A stretch of 50,468 nucleotides of DNA, from assembly GCA_013178005.1 (NCBI GenBank), contig JABLXL010000039.1:1-50468 (forward strand), given 5' to 3'. This DNA comes from Actinomycetota bacterium. GTDB lineage: Bacteria; Actinomycetota; Geothermincolia; Geothermincolales; RBG-13-55-18. The position numbers and the translations under genes are program-made. Numbering within the stretch: position 1 is the stretch's first letter; each line of letters starts with the position of its first letter. Positions 8,913 through 16,146 of this stretch are shown here, in pieces. Below the pieces are notes generated by a model, which was given only the letters and a program-made list of their open reading frames with translations, ran no database searches and was not told the DNA's origin.

Positions 8913-9662
8913 TCACTCGTCCTCAAGGGCCTTCTTTCTTTTCTCGGCTCCTCTCCTCCCCAGCATGGCGAAGAGGATGCTCCCCTCGTAGAGGAAGAAC
9001 ATGGGCACGGCCACCAGCATCATGGTGATGGGATTCCAATCGGGGGTGATGAGCGCGGCGAAGCAGAGGGTTATCACGACCGCGTAGCGCCAGTTTTTGT
9101 GCAGCCTCTGCGGGGTGATTATCCCCAGGCGCACCACCAGCCATACCACCAGGGGAGTCTCGAAGGAGAGGCCCACCGCCACCATGAGCAAGGCCACCAG
9201 GCTGATATACTGGCCGGCCATGAGCACCGGGCTTATCCTGCCCCCCGCCTGGCCGACCAGCCACCTCAAGCCCACGGGCAGTATATATAAATAGCAAAAC
9301 GCCACACCCCCCAGGAAGAAAACGATGATGAAAAGGAGCGCCATGTACATGAAGCGCTTCTCGCGCTTGCGCAACGCCGGCGCCACGTAGGCGATGATTT
9401 CGTAGAGGATGACGGGCAAAGCGAGAACGAGTGCTGCGTACATGGCGATCTTGAAGCGCACCATGAAGGGCTCGAGCACCGTCTGGTAGTAGAGGTTAAG
9501 CGGGATATCCGCCCTGGTCGCGGGCTCCTTGAGAAAATCGAGTATGTCCCAGGAAAAGACGTACCCGACACAAACCGCCACCCCGAGGGAGAGGAACATG
9601 ACGATGATACGCCTCCTGAGTTCCTCGAGGTGCTCGATAATGGTCATCTTGCGGTCGGCCAA
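8913..9662 (-). CDS. tatC: Twin-arginine translocase subunit TatC
   Basis: This 249-residue polytopic protein is the Tat receptor that recognises twin-arginine signal peptides such as the one on FdhA. The N-terminal 'IIEHLEELRRRI' is the conserved TatC cytoplasmic motif. Six hydrophobic segments follow, the first being 'IIVMFLSLGVAVCVGYVF', with the typical 'VAPALRKREKRF' loop after the second. The tail is short and highly charged. It lies 75 bp downstream of tatA on the same strand, so the two probably form an operon. Its position beside fdhE and fdhA suggests the locus carries its own export machinery for the exported formate dehydrogenase. No tatB is present, which is common outside Proteobacteria. 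Confidence 0.96.
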   Translation of the reverse strand: MADRKMTIIEHLEELRRRIIVMFLSLGVAVCVGYVFSWDILDFLKEPATRADIPLNLYYQTVLEPFMVRFKIAMYAALVLALPVILYEIIAYVAPALRKREKRFMYMALLFIIVFFLGGVAFCYLYILPVGLRWLVGQAGGRISPVLMAGQYISLVALLMVAVGLSFETPLVVWLVVRLGIITPQRLHKNWRYAVVITLCFAALITPDWNPITMMLVAVPMFFLYEGSILFAMLGRRGAEKRKKALEDE

Positions 9663-9737
9663 GATAGCCTCCGGAATAACGGGGGATGGAACCGGCCGTT
9701 GGGAGGACGGGCGTCTTGCCAGCGTGGTCGAGTGCGC

Positions 9738-9965
9738 CTATTCCTCGTCGTCAGCCTTTTTCTTGCTCTTCTTCTCCTCGTCGGCGCCCTCTATGCCTTC
9801 CTGTATGGCCTTGGATACCTCGGAGCTGGATTCCCTGAACTCCCGGATGGCCTTGCCGACCGAGCGCCCGATCTTGGGTAGCTGCGCCGGCCCGAAGATG
9901 ATGAGCGCTATGAGAAGGATGATGCCCAGCTCGGGGAGGCCGAAGCTCTGAAAAAGCGCGAGCAT
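9738..9965 (-). CDS. tatA: Twin-arginine translocase subunit TatA
   Basis: This 75-residue TatA/E-family protein forms the translocation pore component of the Tat pathway. A single N-terminal membrane helix ('GLPELGIILLIALIIFG') leads into the hinge 'FGPAQLPKIGRSVG', an amphipathic helix, and a strongly charged tail ending in 'EEKKSKKKADDEE'. The length is normal for the family. A purine-rich AAGGAGGGAAAGGAAA stretch precedes the start. A promoter at 10055-10083 can drive tatA-tatC. Confidence 0.95.
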   Translation of the reverse strand: MLALFQSFGLPELGIILLIALIIFGPAQLPKIGRSVGKAIREFRESSSEVSKAIQEGIEGADEEKKSKKKADDEE

Positions 9966-10325
9966 TTTCCTTTCCCTCCTTTCCTATCGTCTGAAAGGGG
10001 TTCGCGATCCCCACGGGATCGCGCCGCCTCGCCGCCTTCACGGCACGTTAAATCAGTTTAGACTCCGGCAGGTATATAGTCAACGAAACGTATTTCTTGT
10101 GGATTGTGATTGTTATTGACGCAACGGGCAAAAGGCTTCCCGAGGATACAATCCATCCATGCACGCCGCCACGGGCGCCGCTTGCGCTCGGCTCGTGCCA
10201 GGCGCCATTGAAGCGCAAGCATGGCATGGACCGGCGGCAAGCCCCCCGTTCAGATCCAGGCGTCCCACTGCGACGCATACCAAGCGGTATATAAGTGAGA
10301 GAGGTCGCCCTTGCTTCCGAGACGG
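9966..10325. other. Intergenic region upstream of tatA
   Basis: The region holds the predicted tat promoter (10055-10083). The rest, up to the FecR-like gene end at 10326, shows no gene or clear terminator. Confidence 0.4.
10055..10083 (-). promoter_or_regulatory. Predicted promoter of tatA-tatC
   Basis: A -35 TTGACT (10083-10078), a 17-nt spacer and a -10 TAAACT (10060-10055) lie about 90 nt upstream of the tatA start on the minus strand. Confidence 0.5.
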
Positions 10326-12038
10326 TCAGCGGCTCGCGTCCTGACCGCCGGCCTTCTGGATGACCGAGGTGTCGACGTAGATGGAAACGGCGTTCGACTG
10401 CAGGACTGCGACGCCGTCCCTGATGGCGTAGACGCGATAGTTGTACGTGTACCCCATGTAGAGCTCTCGGTCGATGAAGGAGTAGTCACGGGCGCCCGGC
10501 GAGAAGCCCCACGAAAGCATGCCCGAAACGGGAGGATAGCTCGGCAGCTGGTTCATCTCCGCGCGCACCAGGGCGTAGGAGTCCGCGCGCGGGTCTCCTT
10601 CCACGTGCCAGGTCAGTTCTATCACCGGCCTTCCACCGCCGCCGTCTATGACCCTGCCGCTGAGGGTCATCGCCGGTTTGACCTCGGGTATAGACAGCTT
10701 GACGACGTTGCTGTACACCATGCCTCCGTCGTGCCGAACGGCAAGGCGGTAGGAATAGGTCGTGCCCGGCTGCACCTGAGCGTCCAGGTAACTCCTCGCT
10801 CCGCCCGCCAGGCGGGCCAACACGTCGCCGGGATAGGCGGGCTCCCTCCCCGCGGAGCGCAGGAGGATGAACTCCTGCGCCGCTCCGTTCCTGATCTCCC
10901 ACGACAGGGAAACGCCGGCCTTCTGCACCGTTCCCTCCAGGGAGAGCTCCGGTTGTCCAACCTCCCCGTCCGGGTTTTCCCCACCGTTCCCTCCATCAGG
11001 CGGGGGCGTGGGCTGCGGTTGCGGGGATTCCCCGCTCTCCATGCGCGCGATCTCAAGCGCGGCCGTATCCGGTTCCCCCACCTCCGAAAGCACGCCCAGA
11101 TCCCATCCCCGCTCCCGGTCGAGGAGGCGGTTCCAGAGCAGCCACTCGTCCAGAAGGACGTCCGCCCTGATATCCTCGATCAGGCTCGCAATCCCACCCT
11201 CTCCCAGGAGGTCCGGCAGCGTGCACATCTTGCCCTCGGCCATCACCTCGCTTCCCGTTCCCCCCTGCAACACCTCGACCGCCACCTCGCCGTCGATCGC
11301 CAATAGCACGGGGTCTGGTCCCTTGAGGTTGAGGTCGAAGACGGTGCCCCGTGCCTCCGCCTGCAACCCTCCTCCGAACACCCGCAGAGGAACGCCGTGG
11401 GCGCGGAAATATCCCCTCCCCTGGCGCAGTTGCATGGAGATTCCGCTCTCCGCCACCGCCATGAGGTCGGCCTCGCTGCCCGAATCCAGGCGCGCCAGGT
11501 TTCGCCCGCCGAATGCCAGCTCCGCCCTCGAGCCCTCGGGGACGCGCACGGAGCTTCCGGCCGCCAGGAAAAACGGTGGCGACTGACGGGACCATTCGCC
11601 TCCCGGCGGCCTCACCTCCACGTCGCCGGTGGCGAAAACCCATGCCTCCGCCTCGGCCAGTTTCAGGGTGGGCGGAACGCTCACCACCCCGGGGCCGGTG
11701 AGAACCACCGAAGACACCACCAGCGCCACGGCAAGCATGGCCGCCGCCGCCATGGCGGCATATGAGGCTCGCCAGGGCTCCGCAACCCGTACGCGGCGAG
11801 CGGGATCCCCCTCCCTCTTTGCCCTCTCCTGGAGAAAGCGCCGCTGGCATTCCTCCACCCTCTCCCCGATGCGCCGCTGCGCTTCCTCCGAGGGCCCCGG
11901 CTCGCACCTGGACACGATCGAGAGCAGGGAGGCCAGCCTCTCCAAGTCCCTCAATTCGGGATCGAGTGAGACCGCCTCGCCCGGCTCACCCGTTTCGAGC
12001 GCGCGGGAGATCAGGTCCGCCTTGAGCCTTCCCCTCAA
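10326..12038 (-). CDS. FecR-domain membrane protein, likely partner of the adjacent ECF sigma factor
   Basis: This 570-residue protein has three parts. A cytoplasmic N-terminal segment of about 110 residues is followed by one membrane helix ('AAMAAAAMLAVALVVSSVVL'). Then comes a FecR-like beta domain of roughly 150-330 ('VRVPEGSRAELAFGGRNLARLDSGSEADL' region). After a Pro-rich linker ('SPQPQPTPPPDGGNGG') there are two fibronectin-III-like domains, each ending with a 'Y.YRL/Y.YRV' strand. The arrangement fits a membrane anti-sigma factor or sigma regulator with an exported sensor part. The start is a TTG only 6 nt past the sigma stop and in the same frame, using the sigma gene's terminal GAGGAAGG as ribosome-binding site, which implies coupled translation. 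Its first codons lie in a 149-bp tandem duplication. No zinc-binding anti-sigma motif is visible, so regulation of the sigma factor is inferred from position. Confidence 0.75.
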   Translation of the reverse strand: MRGRLKADLISRALETGEPGEAVSLDPELRDLERLASLLSIVSRCEPGPSEEAQRRIGERVEECQRRFLQERAKREGDPARRVRVAEPWRASYAAMAAAAMLAVALVVSSVVLTGPGVVSVPPTLKLAEAEAWVFATGDVEVRPPGGEWSRQSPPFFLAAGSSVRVPEGSRAELAFGGRNLARLDSGSEADLMAVAESGISMQLRQGRGYFRAHGVPLRVFGGGLQAEARGTVFDLNLKGPDPVLLAIDGEVAVEVLQGGTGSEVMAEGKMCTLPDLLGEGGIASLIEDIRADVLLDEWLLWNRLLDRERGWDLGVLSEVGEPDTAALEIARMESGESPQPQPTPPPDGGNGGENPDGEVGQPELSLEGTVQKAGVSLSWEIRNGAAQEFILLRSAGREPAYPGDVLARLAGGARSYLDAQVQPGTTYSYRLAVRHDGGMVYSNVVKLSIPEVKPAMTLSGRVIDGGGGRPVIELTWHVEGDPRADSYALVRAEMNQLPSYPPVSGMLSWGFSPGARDYSFIDRELYMGYTYNYRVYAIRDGVAVLQSNAVSIYVDTSVIQKAGGQDASR

Positions 12039-12260
12039 CCTCGCTCACATCCCTTCCTCGAGCAGTCCGGCCTCCGCGGCCGCTTTCCGCAAGGCGCGCA
12101 GGCTGCGGTATAGAGCGAGACCGCCTCGCCCGGCTCACCCGTTTCGAGCGCGCGGGAGATCAGGTCCGCTTTGAGCCTTCCCCTCAACCTCGCTCACATC
12201 CCTTCCTCGAGCAGTCCGGCCTCCGCGGCCGCTTTCCGCAAGGCGCGCAGGCTGCGGTAT
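11965..12260. repeat. 149-bp tandem duplication at the sigma/FecR gene junction
   Basis: Positions 11965-12111 and 12114-12260 are near-identical copies at an offset of 149 bp, with about two mismatches (for example c/t at 12027 versus 12176). Each copy holds the last codons of the sigma gene plus the first codons of the FecR-like gene. The complete sigma gene uses the distal copy and the complete FecR gene the proximal one, leaving a fused remnant of both between them. Confidence 0.9.
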
Positions 12261-12787
12261 ATCTTCATGCTCAGCGTCTTCTTGTTCACCCCCAGCACCT
12301 CGCACATCTCATCGTGATCCAGGCCCTGGTAGAACTTCAACGCCAGGATGTGCTGGTAGGAAAGGGGCAAGCGGCGCACTAGGTCCATGAGTAACGCCAC
12401 CCTCTCCATTTCCTCCTCCCCGGCGCCCATGGGAGACCTGAGCACCCCCTCCAGGTCCTGCAGCGAGGTCTCCCTGCGCCTTCCCTCGCGCCGGTAGTAA
12501 TCCACCAGGTTGTTGGTGGCGATACGATACAGCCATGCCGAGAAGGAAACCTCCTTCCACTGGAATGTCTCCAGGTGCCGCAAGGCTTTCTCGAAGGTGG
12601 TGGCGGTGAGGTCCTCCGCTGCCTCCGCGTTTCCCGTCCTCCTCAGGAGGTAGCGGTAGATTAGTGGCATGTAGTGTTCGTACAGCTCCGAGAAGGCTTG
12701 CGGGGAGGAACGCGCCCTCTCCACCAACTCCCGTTCCTTTTCCGGCTCCATGCGCTCGAGAGCCAGGGAAACAAGTAGCGCCAGCAT
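12194..12787 (-). CDS. ECF-type RNA polymerase sigma factor
   Basis: This 197-residue sigma-70 family protein consists of regions 2 and 4 only. Region 2 lies around residues 28-95 ('FSELYEHYMPLIYRYLLRR', then 'FSAWLYRIATNNLVDYYRR'). Region 4 is near 135-190 ('LPLSYQHILALKFYQGLDHDEMCEVLGV', then the helix 'NKKTLSMKIYRSLRALRKA'). It redirects RNA polymerase to a small regulon, probably in response to a signal read by the FecR-like protein encoded next. The start at 12787 has AGAAGGG very close; a start at the later Met of 'MEPEKEREL' (12751) would remove an oddly hydrophobic leader and is possible. The stop lies inside the 149-bp duplication. Confidence 0.9.
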   Translation of the reverse strand: MLALLVSLALERMEPEKERELVERARSSPQAFSELYEHYMPLIYRYLLRRTGNAEAAEDLTATTFEKALRHLETFQWKEVSFSAWLYRIATNNLVDYYRREGRRRETSLQDLEGVLRSPMGAGEEEMERVALLMDLVRRLPLSYQHILALKFYQGLDHDEMCEVLGVNKKTLSMKIYRSLRALRKAAAEAGLLEEGM

Positions 12788-12900
12788 ACCCTTCTCTCAT
12801 TCCAATGCGAAGCGCCAGGCACCCGATGCCGTGCCACCGCGCCATGCCATGCGAAACCCCACTTCGCGTGAACGGAACCGACAGGCGCGACATATATTCA

Positions 12901-12914
12901 GGATTATATAATCC
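12901..12914. promoter_or_regulatory. 14-bp palindrome containing a TATAAT box
   Basis: GGATTATATAATCC is a perfect palindrome in otherwise GC-rich DNA, about 115 nt upstream of the sigma start. It contains TATAAT on the minus strand, but no well-spaced -35 is visible. It could be an operator, a -10 element or both. Confidence 0.35.
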
Positions 12915-13242
12915 GTACACGCCCCACCGCATCAAGGGTGCCCGGCGTCCTCGCGCGACTCTCGATAACGGCGGGGTCGTCGGTGGACTCCCCATCATCT
13001 TTTCCCCCAGTCTTACACCCTTTGTTCCCGGGAGCGTCCATTCGTTCTCCAACCTCAACCTCGCCCGAGCCGCCGCCGTGAACGCCGCGGTTCCCCTCGT
13101 TTCCGGCGCGAGGAAGGGCGAGATCGCCGGCGAGGGCGACGTTATCCTTCCGGGACATGCTCTCGCGCAGGGCGCGCAAGACCGACGTGCGGCGGTAGCG
13201 CGGATTGATGATGACGCCTTTTCCTTTGTCGATGAGCTCCAT
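12904..13242 (-). CDS. Doubtful small hypothetical protein
   Basis: This 112-residue frame starts at an ATG preceded by GGAGGAAG ten bases upstream. The first 40 or so residues ('MELIDKGKGVIINPRYRR', 'SVLRALRESMSRKDNVALA') look protein-like. The rest is Gly-, Glu- and Arg-rich and of low quality. It may be a decayed or truncated gene, or chance. I recognise no family. Confidence 0.2.
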   Translation of the reverse strand: MELIDKGKGVIINPRYRRTSVLRALRESMSRKDNVALAGDLALPRAGNEGNRGVHGGGSGEVEVGERMDAPGNKGCKTGGKDDGESTDDPAVIESRARTPGTLDAVGRVRII

Positions 13243-13503
13243 ATTCGCTTCACTTCCTCCCCGTTTTCGCTTTCCGTTAGCTACAACGCCTGGGGGGGCT
13301 GGATCTCTACGCCCGCTATATTTCACCCGCACCACTCCAAGAGGGAACCCTGGCCACGATGTCCGGGTCACAACCAAATGGGCACCCAAGGGCGCCGATC
13401 ACGACGCATCATCCCGCGCGTCCGAGGCCACGGCGCCGTGAGCGGGAGGTTTTACATCGAGAACGGAGAAGAAGTTCTGGAGGAACAGTCCCGGAGGAGG
13501 GAA

Positions 13504-14364
13504 ATGAAAGGCGATTTGATCCGCGTTCTTCGCTCCTTCACCGGCCGGCCATCTCGAGCACGGCGCGGGAAGGAAACGAAGGGGGGCGTTTTGGTGCTCC
13601 TTTCCCTTGCCATGCTGTTGGCCCTTACCCTTCCCTCGCTTTCAGGATGTGGCGGGGAGGAGCAGGAGGCAAGCCAGTCCGAGGCCGCCTCCAAGGCGGC
13701 GATCGCCTTCCTGGACGCCCTGGGAAACCAGGACGTCGGGAATCTCCGCTCCATGTTCACCCGGGGATACCTGGAGGAAAACGATGTGCCGGATCCCATC
13801 GGCGTGGATCATCTGACGGCCGCACTGGGTTACGTCCTCTCCTACCGTTTCTCCCCCGACCAGGACCTGGTGTTAGAGGGGGACAGGTCGGTGGTACACA
13901 TGGAGCTGGAGGTCACGGGGAGGGGGACGCGCGAGGAGACCCTGGTGCTCTCCCGGGAAGACGGCGAGTGGAAGGTCAGCTCCTTCACCGCCCTGGACTG
14001 GTCGAAAAAGCCGGCCGGTAAGCCCGAGGCGCGCACGGAGGTGGAACAGGCGCTGCGCGATTTCCTCATCGCATGCGTGGACGGCCGCACGGACTACATC
14101 TTCGAACACCTTAGCGACGATTACAGGCAGAAGCACCGCCTGGAGAAACCATGGACGTCGACTGAGTTCTCGGGAGTGTTCGGAACTGCACGTTCCTACG
14201 ACTTCGATCCCGGCGAGATCAAGGTGGAAAACGATGCCGCCGAGGTGGACGTGACCATCGAGTTCGGGACCCGGGGCAACCTCGAGTCGGAGACCTCCCG
14301 TGTGCGCCTGGTAAAAAAAGGAAAGACCTGGCTGGTGGACGTCTTCCCTTTCTTTATCTATTGA
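13504..14364 (+). CDS. Putative lipoprotein with two similar NTF2/DUF4878-like halves
   Basis: This 286-residue protein starts at an ATG placed after GGAGGAGGGAA. After about 45 residues there is a hydrophobic signal ending in 'LPSLSGC', a typical lipobox, so it should be lipid-anchored on the outer face of the membrane. The mature part has two halves, near residues 55-160 and 175-286. Each starts with a helix ('AAIAFLDALGNQDVGNLRSMF' and 'ALRDFLIACVDGRTDYIFEHL') and ends with beta strands closing on a 'W.V..F' element. This helix-then-sheet shape resembles the NTF2-like DUF4878/lumazine-binding type, which is inference only. It stands alone on the plus strand, divergent from the sigma operon and convergent with the TadE/TadG pair. 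Confidence 0.75.
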   Translation: MKGDLIRVLRSFTGRPSRARRGKETKGGVLVLLSLAMLLALTLPSLSGCGGEEQEASQSEAASKAAIAFLDALGNQDVGNLRSMFTRGYLEENDVPDPIGVDHLTAALGYVLSYRFSPDQDLVLEGDRSVVHMELEVTGRGTREETLVLSREDGEWKVSSFTALDWSKKPAGKPEARTEVEQALRDFLIACVDGRTDYIFEHLSDDYRQKHRLEKPWTSTEFSGVFGTARSYDFDPGEIKVENDAAEVDVTIEFGTRGNLESETSRVRLVKKGKTWLVDVFPFFIY

Positions 14365-14422
14365 GGAGGGTCGGGACGCCCGGGATCTCGAGCAACGAAA
14401 TATGCTGGCCGCGTTTCACAGC

Positions 14423-14833
14423 CTAACGATGAGCCGAGCGCCCCTGGGAGGCGAGGTCGAAATAGCATCGAGCCGTGGCGCCCACCCTGGCCTTTCTTCC
14501 CCCCATAACCAGGAGCTCCACCTCCCGCTCTACTCTCACTGTTACCCATATATAGGCCGACCGGCCGCCGTAGCTCAGGGACGCGAGCTCTGCCCCGTTG
14601 CGCGCGGCGTACTCCCTAGCGGCGGAGGCGGGATCGTTCCCCACACCGAAAAGGGGAGTGAGCTCCAAGCCCGCCGCCTTCGCGGCGGCGTCAGCGGCGG
14701 TCTGGGCGATGCCGCGGGCTCCATAAAGGGCGGTGACGTCATGCAACACCACCCCCAACAGCAACATCACCACCATCATCACGGCGGCCAGGGGAGTGAT
14801 GCCTGCTGCGTCGGCAGCCACGAGCCTCCTCAC
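14423..14833 (-). CDS. TadG-like pilus-associated membrane protein
   Basis: This 136-residue protein has one N-terminal membrane helix ('GITPLAAVMMVVMLLLGVVLHDV') with the small-residue pattern of TadE/TadG pseudopilins, followed by an exported domain ('GIAQTAADAAAKAAGLEL'). This is the 'AADAAALAAA' style seen in TadG and Rv3654c-like proteins of actinobacteria. It starts at a GTG overlapping the TGA of the preceding tadE-like gene, so translation is coupled. It is probably a minor component of a Flp/Tad-type pilus or secretion apparatus. No tadA ATPase or flp pilin gene is nearby. Confidence 0.7.
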   Translation of the reverse strand: MRRLVAADAAGITPLAAVMMVVMLLLGVVLHDVTALYGARGIAQTAADAAAKAAGLELTPLFGVGNDPASAAREYAARNGAELASLSYGGRSAYIWVTVRVEREVELLVMGGRKARVGATARCYFDLASQGRSAHR

Positions 14834-15279
14834 TGGGCCTCCTCACGGTCGTTTTCGATGCGCATCTCCGCGCTCCCCCGCACGGTTACGGAGGGAAAGA
14901 GGTTCTCCACCGCCGGTATCGCCACGGGCACTTCGTACTCCACCTCTACCCTTATCCACTCGCCGCGTCGCCGGGGGCCGCTTTCCACCCTCACCCGCAA
15001 CCTCTCGCCGTCCAGCCCCGCCGCCGCCCTCGCGGCCGCGCCCTCTATCATGGCCACGCTGCCTGTCTCCACTCCCTTCCTGGCCCCCTCCCTGGCCGCT
15101 GCGGTCACCGCTATCTGCGCGCGCATGACCATCACCGCCTGGGCGAATAGGAGAAAGACCAGGAGCAAAACCGGCAGCACCAGTGCGAATTCCGCCGTCG
15201 CCTGGGCGCCCTCGTCGGCAGGTGACGGGAGATTCCGAGGCGGCCGCCCCGCCAGGATGCGACGCTTTCTCTTCAACAC
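14830..15279 (-). CDS. TadE-like pilus assembly protein
   Basis: This 149-residue protein has a basic N-terminus followed by the TadE signature 'GAQATAEFALVLPVLLLVFL', where the Glu at the helix start matches the conserved Glu of type IV pseudopilins. An exported domain with 'AAREGARKGVETG' follows, typical of TadE. It forms a two-gene unit with the overlapping downstream TadG-like gene. The role is probably as a pseudopilin in a Flp/Tad apparatus. The starting ATG has only a weak purine stretch upstream. Its promoter is not obvious. Confidence 0.82.
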   Translation of the reverse strand: MLKRKRRILAGRPPRNLPSPADEGAQATAEFALVLPVLLLVFLLFAQAVMVMRAQIAVTAAAREGARKGVETGSVAMIEGAAARAAAGLDGERLRVRVESGPRRRGEWIRVEVEYEVPVAIPAVENLFPSVTVRGSAEMRIENDREEAQ

Positions 15280-15692
15280 ACCATTTCCTTCCCTGCAAAT
15301 TATGCCTACGCACCACGAGGACTCGAGACCAGGCTCATGTGCGTCTAGCTCGCATGGCCGCCCATGATGGCGGCGGGCAACAAGGGCAAGTCCGCGCCTC
15401 CCGGCTTATATCCTTGAAAATAGCCGCCCTTGCATCCGAAAGCGTGACCCAAACGGCCAATCTGTCTCGCCGTTGATTGCTACGCCCCGATTCCCTTTCT
15501 GGTCGAGTGGCGGTCTGGGCCCGCGCGACGGCGTCACGCGGTCGCCACCTGGCGAGAAAGCGGCATCGCGCGGAGCCCAGGGGGCTCATCGAGCTGGTAT
15601 CGCGACTGCAAGCGGTATCGTTTTCGGAGTCGGGCGATCGTCTTCGCGCATCCTCACGTGGGGGCGCCCCGAATCGTCCCGGGGCAGCCGGG
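15280..15692. other. Gap between the Phd-like gene and tadE
   Basis: No gene, RNA or repeat can be supported in this 413-bp stretch. A minus-strand frame (15335-15589) contains 'AVWVTLSDARAAIFKDI' but has no credible ribosome-binding site and I do not call it. Confidence 0.4.
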
Positions 15693-15896
15693 CTATTCCA
15701 CCGTCTTGAAGGTCGCTTCCCGGCTGGCTTTCCGGTTGCCCAGCTTCTTCAGCAGGTCCGAAGGTATCTCTGGAGTTATGTAGCCGACGATGTCGTTGTA
15801 ATGCTGGATGAGAAAGCGATCGCCCCTGCGCAGCCCGAGGACCATGTCCGCTGCCTTCGACCTCAACTCCGTGGTGCTGATAATCCTTACTGCCAT
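15693..15896 (-). CDS. Phd/YefM-like antitoxin-type protein
   Basis: This 67-residue protein opens with 'MAVRIISTTELRSKAADMV', resembling the N-terminal DNA-binding arm of Phd/YefM antitoxins, where a strand is followed by a helix beginning at the Ser/Thr. 'GDRFLIQHYNDIVGYITP' is the usual second strand pair. The ATG at 15896 follows GGAGA by a few bases; a longer start at 15929 has no such site. In toxin-antitoxin systems this fold represses its own operon and neutralises a PIN, Fic or RelE-like toxin. No toxin gene flanks it, so it is either an orphan or a regulator in its own right. The AT-rich segment 15910-15945 upstream probably contains its promoter. Confidence 0.65.
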   Translation of the reverse strand: MAVRIISTTELRSKAADMVLGLRRGDRFLIQHYNDIVGYITPEIPSDLLKKLGNRKASREATFKTVE

Positions 15897-16146
15897 GTCC
15901 TCTCCTTCTATATCTTTAAAGTTATACATGTTATATTATATGAGGATGCCCAGGGGGTCAACCCCGATTTTAGTGGTGCGCAATGCTTCCCTTCCCGCAT
16001 ATTAGGCGGTGGGAATATGCGGCCGGGCGAGCACAGGCCGCGGAGAAGCGTGTTCCTTTCATGCAGGACGAGGGTTCTTCTTTCCAATACCTGGATAATT
16101 CCCGCGGGGCCCGACAACACGCCGCGGCGACATCGTCGGAGCGGGG

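Larger units (their letters stand above)
12788..13503. other. Gap between the sigma factor and a divergent lipoprotein gene
   Basis: This 716-bp region between divergent genes has one weak candidate small gene on the minus strand (12904-13242) and a palindrome at 12901-12914. A long plus-strand frame stays open across it into the lipoprotein gene, but its translation there lacks protein-like composition and I treat it as non-coding. Confidence 0.4.

Noticed and set aside
11965-12260. 149-bp duplication as an assembly artefact of read-length size
   Set aside because: Not fully excluded, but the copies differ at about two positions and similar, older duplications in the window have clear divergence, so a real duplication is more likely.
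12664-13503. 566-residue version of the lipoprotein gene
   Set aside because: The upstream part has random composition. The ribosome-binding site, signal peptide and lipobox all place the start at 13504.
15335-15589. 84-residue minus-strand frame upstream of tadE
   Set aside because: A few plausible residues, but no ribosome-binding site or family and a mostly Arg/Ala-rich sequence.
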